Source: DASRJJ01 sp050730855
GTDB lineage: Bacteria > Patescibacteriota > Saccharimonadia > Saccharimonadales > UBA4665
Direction of reading: 5' to 3'
DNA: 64,000 nt
Assembly (NCBI GenBank): GCA_050730855.1
Contig: JBOHNU010000004.1
Location: forward strand, 32,971 to 96,970
Shown here piece after piece: positions 34,610-43,284 of this stretch. The position numbers and the translations under genes are program-made. The notes beneath the pieces are model-generated. The model saw only the letters and a list, made by a program, of their open reading frames with translations. It did not search any database and was not told the origin of the DNA. How positions within the stretch are numbered: the stretch's first letter is position 1; every line of letters starts with the position of its first letter.

Positions 34610-36028
34610 CTATTTGTCAGGGTAGTGCAAAGTAAAACCGTCGTTACGTAGAGTGGGGAACAGTATAACGTCGCGAATTGATGAAGCATCTGTAAGCAGC
34701 ATGGCCAGCCGGTCGATGCCAATACCAAGGCCCGCAGTTGGCGGCAAACCGTACTGTAGAGCCCTGATGTAGTCGTAGTCCATGCGCATCGCTTCCTCGT
34801 CGCCACGGCCAGCACGCTCTTCTTGTTCACGGAAGCGTCGGTATTGCGTGAATGCATCGTTAAGCTCGGAATAGCCGTTGCACAGCTCACGACCAGCCAC
34901 AATGCCCTCGAATCGTTCGGTGTAGCCCGAACGGCTACGATGGTCACGGGCTAGAGGAGAGATTTCGGTAGGATAGTCCGTCACGAATACTGGTCCGCGC
35001 AACTCACCTTCAACAAGTGCTTCGTACAAATTAGACAACAGCATGCCCTGGCCATCGGCCACGTCAAACGAAATCCCGCGCTCCTTGCACAGCTTGTGCA
35101 ATTTTCTGAGCGGCATGTCCACACTAACCGATTCTCCGACTGCTGTACTAACCAATTCATCCATAGTAATTCGCTTCCAAGGTGTGGATAGATCGACATT
35201 TTCACCCTGATAAGAAATCTGATCTGTCTTATGTAAATCCAGCGCCAACTTTCGAACTAATTCTTCGGTGAGTCTCATTTGATAGGCGTAATCTTTATTA
35301 GCCGCGTATGCCTCTAACATGGTGAACTCGGGATTGTGCCGTGTTGACATGCCTTCATTACGAAAATCTTTACCGATCTCAAAAACCCTGGTTAGACCGC
35401 CGACCACCAGCCGCTTCAGGTACAATTCAGGCGCAATTCGTAGGGTCATTTCTGTATCCAGAGCATTATGATGCGTTACGAACGGACGGGCATGAGCGCC
35501 GCCATGAACTGGCTGTAAAATAGGGGTTTCAACCTCCATGAAGCCTTCGCCCTCCATAAAATTTCTGATCAGCGACACGATCCGACTCCGAGCCTTGAAT
35601 CGTTCGACCGATTCTGGATTTACAGCAAGGTCTAGATAACGTTGCCTAAAGATGGTCTCTGAATCTTTTAATCCGTCACGGGCCGAAGGAAAGTTAACCT
35701 CAGTTCCCGCTAAGCGCGCCCAGTCTTCCACGAATACACTAGGTTCGCCCCGTTTTGTGGTGCCCGTCTGTCCGCTGACACCCACCCAGTCACCGACACT
35801 TACTTGTTGAAGGTTATCAAAATCAGGTGTATCGGCATCGGCTACAATTTGTACTTTGCCGGTCGTATCGTGCATGTCGCCAAAAAAAATGCTGCCCTGG
35901 TTGCGGATACCCAACATTCGTCCGCTCACCGAAACCGGAACGTGCTCGCCCTCGGCAACGAGATGGGCAACCTCAATAACTGAATGAGTTTGATCAAATG
36001 TATACTGTTCTGCCGGATTGAATCTCAT
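34610..36028 (-). CDS. lysS: lysyl-tRNA synthetase, class II (canonical copy)
   Basis: The 472-aa protein has an OB-fold domain (about 25-135) and the class II motifs: FRNEGMSTRHNPEFTMLEAY (motif 2) and GLGIGIDRLAML (motif 3), with DVILFPTLR near the end. It charges tRNA-Lys. AAGGAAGG precedes the ATG. It is clearly different from the copy at 29287-30810, so it is not a recent duplication. Having two class II LysRS genes 4 kb apart is unusual for a small genome. Confidence 0.93.
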   Translation of the reverse strand: MRFNPAEQYTFDQTHSVIEVAHLVAEGEHVPVSVSGRMLGIRNQGSIFFGDMHDTTGKVQIVADADTPDFDNLQQVSVGDWVGVSGQTGTTKRGEPSVFVEDWARLAGTEVNFPSARDGLKDSETIFRQRYLDLAVNPESVERFKARSRIVSLIRNFMEGEGFMEVETPILQPVHGGAHARPFVTHHNALDTEMTLRIAPELYLKRLVVGGLTRVFEIGKDFRNEGMSTRHNPEFTMLEAYAANKDYAYQMRLTEELVRKLALDLHKTDQISYQGENVDLSTPWKRITMDELVSTAVGESVSVDMPLRKLHKLCKERGISFDVADGQGMLLSNLYEALVEGELRGPVFVTDYPTEISPLARDHRSRSGYTERFEGIVAGRELCNGYSELNDAFTQYRRFREQEERAGRGDEEAMRMDYDYIRALQYGLPPTAGLGIGIDRLAMLLTDASSIRDVILFPTLRNDGFTLHYPDK

Positions 36029-36356
36029 AACCTTCCTTGGCCACTGGGTATTTTACTATTCTTACAGCAAATTTACATTTCCTGCAAGAATAAATATTAA
36101 ATCGGGTCTCAAGCTAAAACTGAACAGCTCCAGTAAGAGTAGTTTGTACTAACAAACAAAATTGCTATAAAAGACCTGGTTCACATCAACATGGCTGATA
36201 ACTTGTTGCATCTTGTCATTACTGTCGCACCGCGTCGACTTGACCTCAAGAATACAGCCATCAAAATGCCAGCGCGGCGAATATAACGACTGCAATGCGG
36301 CAAGCCCAGTACTATTTCTGAGAGCGAAGCCTTCGCTTTTGGGGTAAAATACGATC
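36029..36356. other. non-coding spacer before murD
   Basis: No convincing gene is seen; a 69-codon minus ORF (36149-36358) has no domain or promoter. AGCGAA-GCC-TTCGCT followed by TTTT (36323-36341) is a small hairpin that could be a weak + strand terminator just before the murD -10 box. Confidence 0.4.
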
Positions 36357-37673
36357 ATGAAACATGTCGCGATTGTCGGATACGGGTTGGAGGGGCGGAG
36401 CGCACTTCGCTATTGGCAAGAAGAAGGCGCCGAAGTTACGGTATGCGACCAAGATACCGACAAAGACATTCCGAACAGCGTAAAAACGCAATTGGGAGCT
36501 GATTATCTTGACAACCTCGATCGCTTTGACGTAATTATGCGCACCGCCGGCATGCACCCGAAGATTATTGTCGAGAAAAACCCTGGTGTCGAAGCTAAGA
36601 TAACTACAACTGTTAACGAATTTTTGCGCGTCTGCCCCACCAAAAACACCATCGGCGTCACCGGCACCAAAGGCAAAGGCACCACCAGCATGCTCATCAC
36701 CAAAATGCTGGAGGCGGCCGGCAAGCACGTGTTTATCGGCGGCAACTACGGGGTGTCACCGTTTGACTTTTTGCCCAAGCTCACCAAAGACAGTTGGGTG
36801 GTGTTGGAGCTTTCCAGCTACATGCTGTACGACATCACCCGCAGCCCGCACATCGCCGTCTGCCTGATGGTCCAACCCGAACACCTCGACTGGCACGGCG
36901 ACAAAGTTGATTATTTCCGCGCCAAATCCAACCTGTTCGCCCACCAGGATGAGCATGACGTGGCTATCTATTTTGCCGAAAACACAACGTCGCACAACAT
37001 TGCCAGGCACAGCCCGGGCGACAAAATCGCCTACTACGACGAGCCAGGGGCCTACATTCACGACAATAAAGTGATGATCGACCAAACCGTGCTGTGCAAA
37101 ACAGACGAACTAAAGCTGCTGGGCAAGCACAACTGGCAAAATGTGTGCGCCGCCGTGACCGCCGTCTGGCAGGTAGTGCAGGCGCCGGACGCCATTCGTA
37201 AGGTACTGACTAGCTTTGCCGGCCTGCTGCACCGGCTGGAAATGGTGCGCGAAGTTGACGGCATCAAATTTTACAACGATTCGTTCGCTAGCGACCCGTA
37301 CGCTACGGAGGCGGCAATAGCAGCCATCCCGGGTAATAAAGTCATGATTATCGGCGGTTTTGACGGCCGCAAACTGCCGCTTGCCGAGCTGGCCAAAACG
37401 CTTTACGAACATCGTCGGGAAGTACCGGCCGTAATCCTAATAGGCGAGAGCGCCAAGCGCCTGGCCGAGGCACTAAAGCAATCCGGCTTTACCGATTTTT
37501 ACCTCAGCCCGGCCAAGACCATGGCCGAAATCGTGGCCGATGCCCAGGCGCACGCTAAAAAGGGCGAAAGCATCGTGTTCAGCCCCGGCTTCCCCAGCTT
37601 CGACATGTTTAAAAACTTCGAAGACCGCGGCCTACAATTTAAACAAGCCGTCCACGACCTACAAGACCATTGA
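36357..37673 (+). CDS. murD: UDP-MurNAc-L-alanyl-glutamate ligase (MurD / MurD2-like)
   Basis: The 438-aa Mur ligase has a Rossmann-like N terminus (VAIVGYGLEGRSALRY), the P-loop GVTGTKGKGTTS, the central HLDWHGDKVDYFRAK and the C-terminal YNDSFASDP and GGFDGRKL motifs. It adds glutamate to UDP-MurNAc-L-Ala in the cytoplasm. Because murL lies downstream, it may be the MurD2 type that uses L-glutamate. TAAAAT (36345-36350) is 6 nt before the ATG, so the mRNA is leaderless. Confidence 0.9.
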   Translation: MKHVAIVGYGLEGRSALRYWQEEGAEVTVCDQDTDKDIPNSVKTQLGADYLDNLDRFDVIMRTAGMHPKIIVEKNPGVEAKITTTVNEFLRVCPTKNTIGVTGTKGKGTTSMLITKMLEAAGKHVFIGGNYGVSPFDFLPKLTKDSWVVLELSSYMLYDITRSPHIAVCLMVQPEHLDWHGDKVDYFRAKSNLFAHQDEHDVAIYFAENTTSHNIARHSPGDKIAYYDEPGAYIHDNKVMIDQTVLCKTDELKLLGKHNWQNVCAAVTAVWQVVQAPDAIRKVLTSFAGLLHRLEMVREVDGIKFYNDSFASDPYATEAAIAAIPGNKVMIIGGFDGRKLPLAELAKTLYEHRREVPAVILIGESAKRLAEALKQSGFTDFYLSPAKTMAEIVADAQAHAKKGESIVFSPGFPSFDMFKNFEDRGLQFKQAVHDLQDH

Positions 37674-37697
37674 CAATGATACATTTGTATATACACT
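37671..37697 (+). promoter_or_regulatory. promoter of mazEF (leaderless)
   Basis: TTGACA (37671-37676) and TACACT (37692-37697) are spaced 15 nt, and the mazE ATG follows after 7 nt. It begins at the stop codon of murD. Confidence 0.6.
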
Positions 37698-37704
37698 TAA
37701 AGGC

Positions 37705-37950
37705 ATGAGCACAACCACTATAAAAAAATGGGGCAACAGCCTGGCGCTTCGCATTCCGGCTAAGGCGGCGCAAGACCTTGGCCTGCGCGACGCGACAGTT
37801 ATAAGCCTAACTATTAGCAAAGACGGCCTTTACTTGAGCCCTGTAAAAAAACCAAAACCTTCGCTCAGAGAGCTGGTTGACAAAATCACCCCCGGCAACT
37901 CTCACGACGAAGTAGATTGGGGTGAGCCGGCCGGCAAGGAAATTTGGTAA
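37705..37950 (+). CDS. mazE: MazE/AbrB-type antitoxin
   Basis: The 81-aa protein starts TTIKKWGNSLALRIPAKAAQDLGL, the swapped-hairpin AbrB/MazE DNA-binding fold, and has an acidic C-terminal tail ending WGEPAGKEIW that should block the toxin. Its TAA overlaps the mazF ATG (TAATG). Such antitoxins repress their own operon. It lies between murD and murL. Confidence 0.92.
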   Translation: MSTTTIKKWGNSLALRIPAKAAQDLGLRDATVISLTISKDGLYLSPVKKPKPSLRELVDKITPGNSHDEVDWGEPAGKEIW

Positions 37951-38279
37951 TGTTTGTCCCCAACAGAGGCGACATTGTGTGGGTCAACTTCGACCCCACC
38001 GTCGGGCACGAACAAGCTGGCAAACGGCCGGCGCTGATACTGACCGGCAAATACTACAACGGCAAAACCGGCCTGATGATCACTTGCCCCATCACATCCA
38101 AAGTCAAAGACTTTCCGTTCGAAGTAAGGCTAACGACACCTAAGATTAACGGCGTTGTACTGGCCAGCCAAGTTAAAACCCTGGACTGGCGAGCGCGCCA
38201 GGTAAGCCTCGCGGCAAAAGCCCCCAAACGAGTCGTCGAGGAGACCCAAGAGCTGCTGGACGCATTACTAAAAGAGTAG
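37950..38279 (+). CDS. mazF: MazF-type mRNA interferase toxin
   Basis: The 109-aa protein has PNRGDIVWVNFDPTVGHEQAGKRPALIL, the MazF/PemK active-site region with the conserved Arg, and CPITSKVKDFPFEV. It cuts mRNA at short motifs. ATG at 37950 overlaps the antitoxin stop; a TTG at 37944 is a less likely start. murL follows after 3 nt, so toxin and cell-wall gene share a transcript. Confidence 0.93.
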   Translation: MFVPNRGDIVWVNFDPTVGHEQAGKRPALILTGKYYNGKTGLMITCPITSKVKDFPFEVRLTTPKINGVVLASQVKTLDWRARQVSLAAKAPKRVVEETQELLDALLKE

Positions 38280-38282
38280 TAG

Positions 38283-39575
38283 ATGAGCAAATACAAGCAA
38301 TTTATCTTCGAGAGCTATCATTTCGAGCCGCAGACCGGCGAGCTGCAGCTGCGCTACGCCATGGACGACCGGCTGCACTTTGTGGAGCGCTACAAGTTCG
38401 ACTTTCCGTTCCAACCTTACTGCGTCGCCGCGCTCGACCGCGCCATCCAGGCGCTGTTTTTTATGGCCGGCGTATCGTATTACAAAACCTACACCCCGCC
38501 GGAAATCGTCGTAAAACAAGGCGAGCTAGACGTCGAAATGGCGGCATTTTTTAGCAAAACCTACCAGCGCGGCCTGGGCGAATTCTGGTACGTCAACCAG
38601 CTGGATCCGCGCACGCCGGTGACCTTCCCGGCCACTACCGACCGCCTGGAACCCATCCAGAACGACAAAGCAGGGGAGGGGCTTTTGGTAGCCGTCGGCG
38701 GCGGCAAAGATTCGCTCATAACAGTAGAACTACTCCGCGAAAAACAAGAGCTAATGACCTGGAGCGTCAACCACCGCCCGCAACTGACGCCGCTGGTAGA
38801 AAAAATCGCCCTGCCCCACGCCTGGGTCGAGCGCCAGTGGGACGCACAGCTTATGGAGCTGAACAAGCAGGATGCCAGCAACGGCCACATACCCATCAGC
38901 GCCATTTTTGCCTGCGTCGGCACTATCGTCGCCATTTTAGCTGGCCGCCGCGACGTGGTGATGAGCAACGAGCAATCCGCCAACGAGCCGACCCTGCACT
39001 ACCGGGACGTAGCCGTCAACCATCAGTACTCCAAATCGCAGGAGTTCGAGCGCGACTACCAGGCGTTTCTCAAGCATACTCAAGGCGATGCGCTGCGCTA
39101 TTATTCATTTTTGCGGCCGCTCAGCGAGGTACGGATCGGCGAAATATTTGCACAAATCGGGTTCGATAAGTACAAAGAGGTTTTTAGCTCCTGCAACCGC
39201 GCTTTTTTGCACGGCCAAACGCACATGAGCTGGTGCGGCGAATGCTCTAAATGCGCGTTCGTGTTTTTGGCGCTCACGCCATTTGTTGGACGCAAAAAAC
39301 TAGAAAAGCTGTGGGACGGCAAAAACTTACTGCTCGACCCCGCTCTAGAACCAACCTACCGCAAACTGCTCGGCATAGAGGGCGATAAGCCGCTGGACTG
39401 CGTGGGCGACATCAAAGAATCGCGCAGTGCCATGCGTGAAACGTTCAAACAATATCCCGAGCTGGCCAAAAAATACCAGTTTGAAATACCCAGCGGCTAC
39501 GACTTCCGCGCCAAGGGCGGCCACGAAATGCCGGGCAATATTGCTCGTTTGTTCGCGGAAACTCTGCCTACGTAG
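38283..39575 (+). CDS. murL: UDP-MurNAc-L-Ala-L-Glu epimerase
   Basis: The 430-aa protein matches MurL: an N-terminal FESYHFEPQTGELQLRYAMDD region, the PP-loop-like LLVAVGGGKDSLITVELL, VMSNEQSANE and a Cys cluster MSWCGECSKCAFVFLAL. MurL epimerises the terminal L-Glu of UDP-MurNAc-L-Ala-L-Glu to D-Glu, working with an L-Glu-adding MurD2. This fits the murD gene upstream and may replace a glutamate racemase. It overlaps the convergent folD by 8 nt. Confidence 0.87.
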   Translation: MSKYKQFIFESYHFEPQTGELQLRYAMDDRLHFVERYKFDFPFQPYCVAALDRAIQALFFMAGVSYYKTYTPPEIVVKQGELDVEMAAFFSKTYQRGLGEFWYVNQLDPRTPVTFPATTDRLEPIQNDKAGEGLLVAVGGGKDSLITVELLREKQELMTWSVNHRPQLTPLVEKIALPHAWVERQWDAQLMELNKQDASNGHIPISAIFACVGTIVAILAGRRDVVMSNEQSANEPTLHYRDVAVNHQYSKSQEFERDYQAFLKHTQGDALRYYSFLRPLSEVRIGEIFAQIGFDKYKEVFSSCNRAFLHGQTHMSWCGECSKCAFVFLALTPFVGRKKLEKLWDGKNLLLDPALEPTYRKLLGIEGDKPLDCVGDIKESRSAMRETFKQYPELAKKYQFEIPSGYDFRAKGGHEMPGNIARLFAETLPT

Positions 39576-40374
39576 CGCTGCGCCGGGCGCTTTCGATGAC
39601 GTTTTCGAACAAAGCGCAAACGGTTAGCGGACCAACACCGCCTTTGGGCGGGGTTATGCTCAGGTCGTCGCGCTCGTACACTTCCGGTGCTAGGTCGCCG
39701 ACGGTTCTGCCCTCTTCCCCGGCAACACCGGCGTCTACTACCACTGCTCGGGGTTTAATCATGGCCGGGTACAAAATGGCCGGACTGCCGGTGGCGGTAA
39801 TGATAACGTCGGCTTTGAGTGTTTCGGCTTTGAGGTCGGCGGTGGAGCGGTCCGTGCTCGACACATCAACGCCAGACTGTTTGAGCATTCGTTCCAGCGG
39901 CTGGCCAACCAGCTTGCCGCGGCCTACCAGCAACACTTTTTTACCCTGCAAATCCACATTGTAGCCAGCCAGCAACCACAAAATTGCCAGGGGTGTGGCC
40001 GGGTCGAACCGGGCGTTTTTGCCCAGGGCGTCCACGTCTTTCCCGGGCGCTATCAGGTTAACCAGCTCATCGGTCTCTTCCGGCCGCTCCAGCGGCAGCT
40101 GCACGATAATACCGTGTACCGAATCGTCATTATTCAGCTGCTGGATAAGTGCCGGCGCGTCGTTTTGCTTTACCCGATGGATGTCCACATCCGCTAAAAT
40201 GTCCGCGCCGTACTTTTTTTTAACGCGCACATAGATGTTAATTGTCGGGTGGTCGATAGTCAGCACTATGGCCAGTTTGGGCTGCACATGCGCACTTTGG
40301 CGCAAGCCGCGCACTGCGCGCGCCTGGCGCTCTTTAATAAAATCAGCGAGTTCTTTGCCGTTTAGGGACTTCAC
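39568..40374 (-). CDS. folD: methylenetetrahydrofolate dehydrogenase/cyclohydrolase
   Basis: The 268-aa protein has the FolD motifs YVRVKKKYG (catalytic Tyr and Lys), HGIIVQLPL, KDVDALG, VLLVGRGKLVGQPL (NADP site) and TPPKGGVGPLTV. It interconverts 5,10-methylene- and 10-formyl-tetrahydrofolate. TATAAT (complement 40381-40386) is 6 nt before the GTG start, so the message is leaderless. glyA and folC also occur in the window. Confidence 0.93.
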   Translation of the reverse strand: MKSLNGKELADFIKERQARAVRGLRQSAHVQPKLAIVLTIDHPTINIYVRVKKKYGADILADVDIHRVKQNDAPALIQQLNNDDSVHGIIVQLPLERPEETDELVNLIAPGKDVDALGKNARFDPATPLAILWLLAGYNVDLQGKKVLLVGRGKLVGQPLERMLKQSGVDVSSTDRSTADLKAETLKADVIITATGSPAILYPAMIKPRAVVVDAGVAGEEGRTVGDLAPEVYERDDLSITPPKGGVGPLTVCALFENVIESARRSAT

Positions 40375-40415
40375 AGGGGTATTATAGCAGGCAACGCCCT
40401 GTATCTAAATCCTTG

Positions 40416-40835
40416 CTACATGCCATTCTTTGGTTTTTTGAGCTTGTAGGTAGCGCCGCCCCAGGCTAGCATCGGGAAACCGATAATCGGCAACAGGATA
40501 AGCAGTAAGGTGTAGCCGACTCCCTTGCCAAAAGCTTTTGCCAGGTTGTAGTACAGCACAATCAAGGCAATAATGTTTACAAACGGGATAAACAGTAAGA
40601 TAATCCACCACCACGGCTTGCCGGCTGTCCAGATGAGCTGCAAGGTATTGTAAACGGGGATGATAGCCGCCCAACCGGGGCGTCCGGCCTTGGTATAAAT
40701 CTGCCACATCGAGGCGATCATAACAACCACCACGGCGAACGTAACCACCCACATCCAGGCAGACATTCCGCCGCTTACTGTAGTAGTGTCGCTGTAATCC
40801 GTAACGAAGTACGTTGCTAATGTTTGTGGAACCAT
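40416..40835 (-). CDS. DUF5684-type small membrane protein
   Basis: The 139-aa protein has about three membrane helices and the recurrent KAGRPGWAAIIPVYNTLQL and FGKGVGYTLLLILLP motifs of DUF5684. Such proteins are widespread in CPR bacteria and of unknown function. AAAGGAG precedes the ATG by 4 nt. Confidence 0.8.
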   Translation of the reverse strand: MVPQTLATYFVTDYSDTTTVSGGMSAWMWVVTFAVVVVMIASMWQIYTKAGRPGWAAIIPVYNTLQLIWTAGKPWWWIILLFIPFVNIIALIVLYYNLAKAFGKGVGYTLLLILLPIIGFPMLAWGGATYKLKKPKNGM

Positions 40836-40948
40836 TGTATCTCCTTTGTGGTTATGCTTATCTCCAGCTTAGTACATTGGTAAACAGGCTGCAACCCCAC
40901 CTTGCCATAACAGAGGTATTTTGGTAAAATAATGTCACGTTTGGCGAT

Positions 40949-41025
40949 GGGCCAGTAGCTCAGCTGGTTAGAGCGTCTGCCTCTTAAGCAGAATGTCGAG
41001 GGTTCGAGTCCCTCCTGGCCCTCCA
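40949..41025 (+). tRNA. tRNA-Lys (anticodon CUU)
   Basis: The acceptor GGGCCAG pairs with CUGGCCC. The anticodon stem TCTGC/GCAGA closes loop CTCTTAA (anticodon CUU), and the T arm is GAGGG-TTCGAGT-CCCTC. CCA is encoded (41023-41025). Confidence 0.95.
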
Positions 41026-41040
41026 ATCCTAAACACCCAT

Positions 41041-41066
41041 AAAAGACTTCTTCGGAGGTCTTTTTT
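41041..41066 (+). terminator. intrinsic terminator after tRNA-Lys
   Basis: AAAAGACTTC and GAGGTCTTTT pair around a TTCG tetraloop and run into TTTTTT, 16 nt after the tRNA. Confidence 0.85.
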
Positions 41067-41146
41067 ATTCTTGCTACAATTGTTGGATGACGCGAGAACA
41101 CCTCACGCAGCATGCGGCCTAACCTAGTAGGCAATTATAACCTCTA

Positions 41147-41761
41147 TTATTGTTTGGGCGGCTTAGGATGATACGCCCGCTGCCATTCCGCTGGCGCGTC
41201 CGCAAAAGTGCCAGCGCCATTGACCACTTGCCCTGCTTCCAAGTTTAGCCCACGAGCCAGGACAAAGCCTTTAAGCACAGCGCCCCGCTTGTCTGGATCT
41301 GGTTCCTGGAATGTGCCGCCGCCCGCCAGCACACAGCTCTGGACAGTAATAGCGCCGAGTATCTGGCTGCCGTTCCCCAGCGTGGTCTTGCCCATTATAC
41401 TCACCCCGTCACAGTAGCGACCGTTACTGCCGATTACCACCTCGGCGTCAGGCATGTTTGCTTTAATTGTACAACCGCCCGTACCAAATTCGTTTCCGTC
41501 AGCAATGCGTACCGCGCCGGCCGATCCGAGTATGTAGGTCCCGGGATAAAAGGTATTGCCGTCGCCAATCGATACAACCCCGCTGCCGGCCCTCTCAATA
41601 ACTACGTTCGGATAAAAAACATTGCTCTTGCCTATAGCCACACCCTGGCTTATCAGCAGCGAGTACGGGTCGAGAACCAAGTTAGTTTTGCCAACGACCG
41701 CCATAATCTCTTCAGGTGTTAAAAATCCTTTAGCTTGCCGGCTACTATTAGTGCTGCTCAC
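41147..41761 (-). CDS. left-handed beta-helix-like protein
   Basis: The 204-aa protein has imperfect hexapeptide repeats (about 40-165), such as GVAIGKSNVFYPNVVIERAG and VSIGDGNTFYPGTYI, with the distant look of GlmU/UDP-acyltransferase helices. No catalytic His motif is evident. It starts with GTG after GAGGAG. Role unknown. Confidence 0.6.
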   Translation of the reverse strand: MSSTNSSRQAKGFLTPEEIMAVVGKTNLVLDPYSLLISQGVAIGKSNVFYPNVVIERAGSGVVSIGDGNTFYPGTYILGSAGAVRIADGNEFGTGGCTIKANMPDAEVVIGSNGRYCDGVSIMGKTTLGNGSQILGAITVQSCVLAGGGTFQEPDPDKRGAVLKGFVLARGLNLEAGQVVNGAGTFADAPAEWQRAYHPKPPKQ

Positions 41762-41868
41762 CTCAACTCCTCATATAATTTAGTAGCGTATGGAGTTAAT
41801 TGTATCTGGCATACGACTATTGACAAAACGAAGCATCCCCTTGCGACAAACTTGCTACAATTTTAGGC

Positions 41869-42351
41869 ATGCCCCGCACGATTTATCTTGTCCGCCACGC
41901 GACTTCAGAGGGCACCCGCCATAACCAAGCAAGCTTTGGGCCTAAAGGTGGTGCGCTTACTGAAACCGGGGTTCAAGAGGCCAAGGCTATCCGCAATCAA
42001 TTTGTAAAGCTCGGAATTAACGTAGAAACCGAACCAGTTGCTACATCACAAGCCAAGCGAACTTTTGATACGGCCCGTTATGCCGGCTTCCAACACATTA
42101 GCAAATACACATCGCTCAACGAAGCTGGAAACGGCCTCACGCCGGAAGTGCTAGACGACATGCTAAAAAACACTCAAGCTCCGCCAGCCGCAGTAGCTGC
42201 CGCACAAAAATTACTCAAGCATCCGCCAAAAGAAATTATCTGGATTACTCACGGACAAGTAATAGCAGGAATTGCCCGCGTACTGGGCATCCCCTCATCT
42301 GAATTATTCATTCCAAAGATGGGCACCATAACCAAGCTTGAACTTCCGTGA
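41869..42351 (+). CDS. histidine phosphatase family protein
   Basis: The 160-aa protein has the RHG-type motif YLVRHATSEG at the N terminus, TSQAKRTFDTA and the second His in IWITHGQVIAGIAR. It is a small phosphatase of unknown substrate. TACAAT (41856-41861) is 7 nt before the ATG, so the mRNA is leaderless. Confidence 0.85.
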   Translation: MPRTIYLVRHATSEGTRHNQASFGPKGGALTETGVQEAKAIRNQFVKLGINVETEPVATSQAKRTFDTARYAGFQHISKYTSLNEAGNGLTPEVLDDMLKNTQAPPAAVAAAQKLLKHPPKEIIWITHGQVIAGIARVLGIPSSELFIPKMGTITKLELP

Positions 42352-42380
42352 ATTTGAAGCCGACTAGAATATGCCGAACC

Positions 42381-43247
42381 CTAGTTAATATTTATTAACA
42401 GAAGTCCGATAAAACCTAGCGTTGCAGCGCCCAACTTAAGCCACAGCCATTCTTTTTCTTTGAGGATGAAATAGGCCGCAATCACGACCAGCACGGTCAA
42501 AAAACTGGCCGAGGCCATAACTACAGACACGTTGCCGCTGAGATACAGCGCTCCTACGATACACAGCCCGCGGAAGGTACTGCTTAGGCTGTACGTCCAC
42601 AGCTTGGCGCGTATCTGCGGCTCGAACAGTATTTTGTACGATTTGCGCTCGGGCAGCGCAAACAACACACCCCACAACATTTGCAGCCCCCAGCCGATCA
42701 CAATATATGCGCCAAAGTCCATGCGCGTGAGCATGTACCGCTCAAATACGAACCCCAGGCCGATCATCACTACCGCTACACCGGCGCAAGCCATTGCCCG
42801 ACGATTGAACTGCATGTGGTGCTTAAGCTGCGGCAAGGTTACTACAAGCGTCGCCAACAGGATTACTCCCGCGCCCACCAGTTGCTGTCCGGTCAGTTTT
42901 TCCTGGAGCAAAAGCCAGCCTCCGGCAATACTGATAACGGGGATAAGGTCGCTTATAACCGTAAACAACCCGGCGTCGAGGTCGCGATTGGCGCGGTATG
43001 TAAGCAAGTTGGCGAACGGGAATATCGCGCCGCCAGCAAGCAGCATCCAAAAACTGGCCCAGCCAATGGAAAGGTCGGGTGTGGTAAGCAGGGCAACCAG
43101 CAGGCCGATCGGGTACAAAACAGCCACAAAAAAGAAAGCATTTACCAGCCGGTTAGCTTTGGCAAACGTTTTGGCAAGTTGCCGCCGCCAGAGGTAACTG
43201 GCAGTGCCAAGCACCAAGTAACCAATTAGCAGCAGTTGCCATGTCAT
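42381..43247 (-). CDS. EamA/DMT-family transporter
   Basis: The 288-aa protein has ten predicted membrane helices in two homologous halves, with VISDLIPVISIAGGWLLLQEKLTG and VMASASFLTVLVVIAAYFILKEKEW as the EamA end motifs. It is probably a metabolite exporter in the cell membrane; the substrate is unknown. Confidence 0.85.
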   Translation of the reverse strand: MTWQLLLIGYLVLGTASYLWRRQLAKTFAKANRLVNAFFFVAVLYPIGLLVALLTTPDLSIGWASFWMLLAGGAIFPFANLLTYRANRDLDAGLFTVISDLIPVISIAGGWLLLQEKLTGQQLVGAGVILLATLVVTLPQLKHHMQFNRRAMACAGVAVVMIGLGFVFERYMLTRMDFGAYIVIGWGLQMLWGVLFALPERKSYKILFEPQIRAKLWTYSLSSTFRGLCIVGALYLSGNVSVVMASASFLTVLVVIAAYFILKEKEWLWLKLGAATLGFIGLLLININ

Positions 43248-43284
43248 CTCTATTTACACCCAAGAAACCTAAAACCAAAGTGTA

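Noticed and set aside
36149..36358. 69-codon minus ORF before murD
   Set aside because: No ribosome site, promoter or domain; it overlaps the murD promoter.
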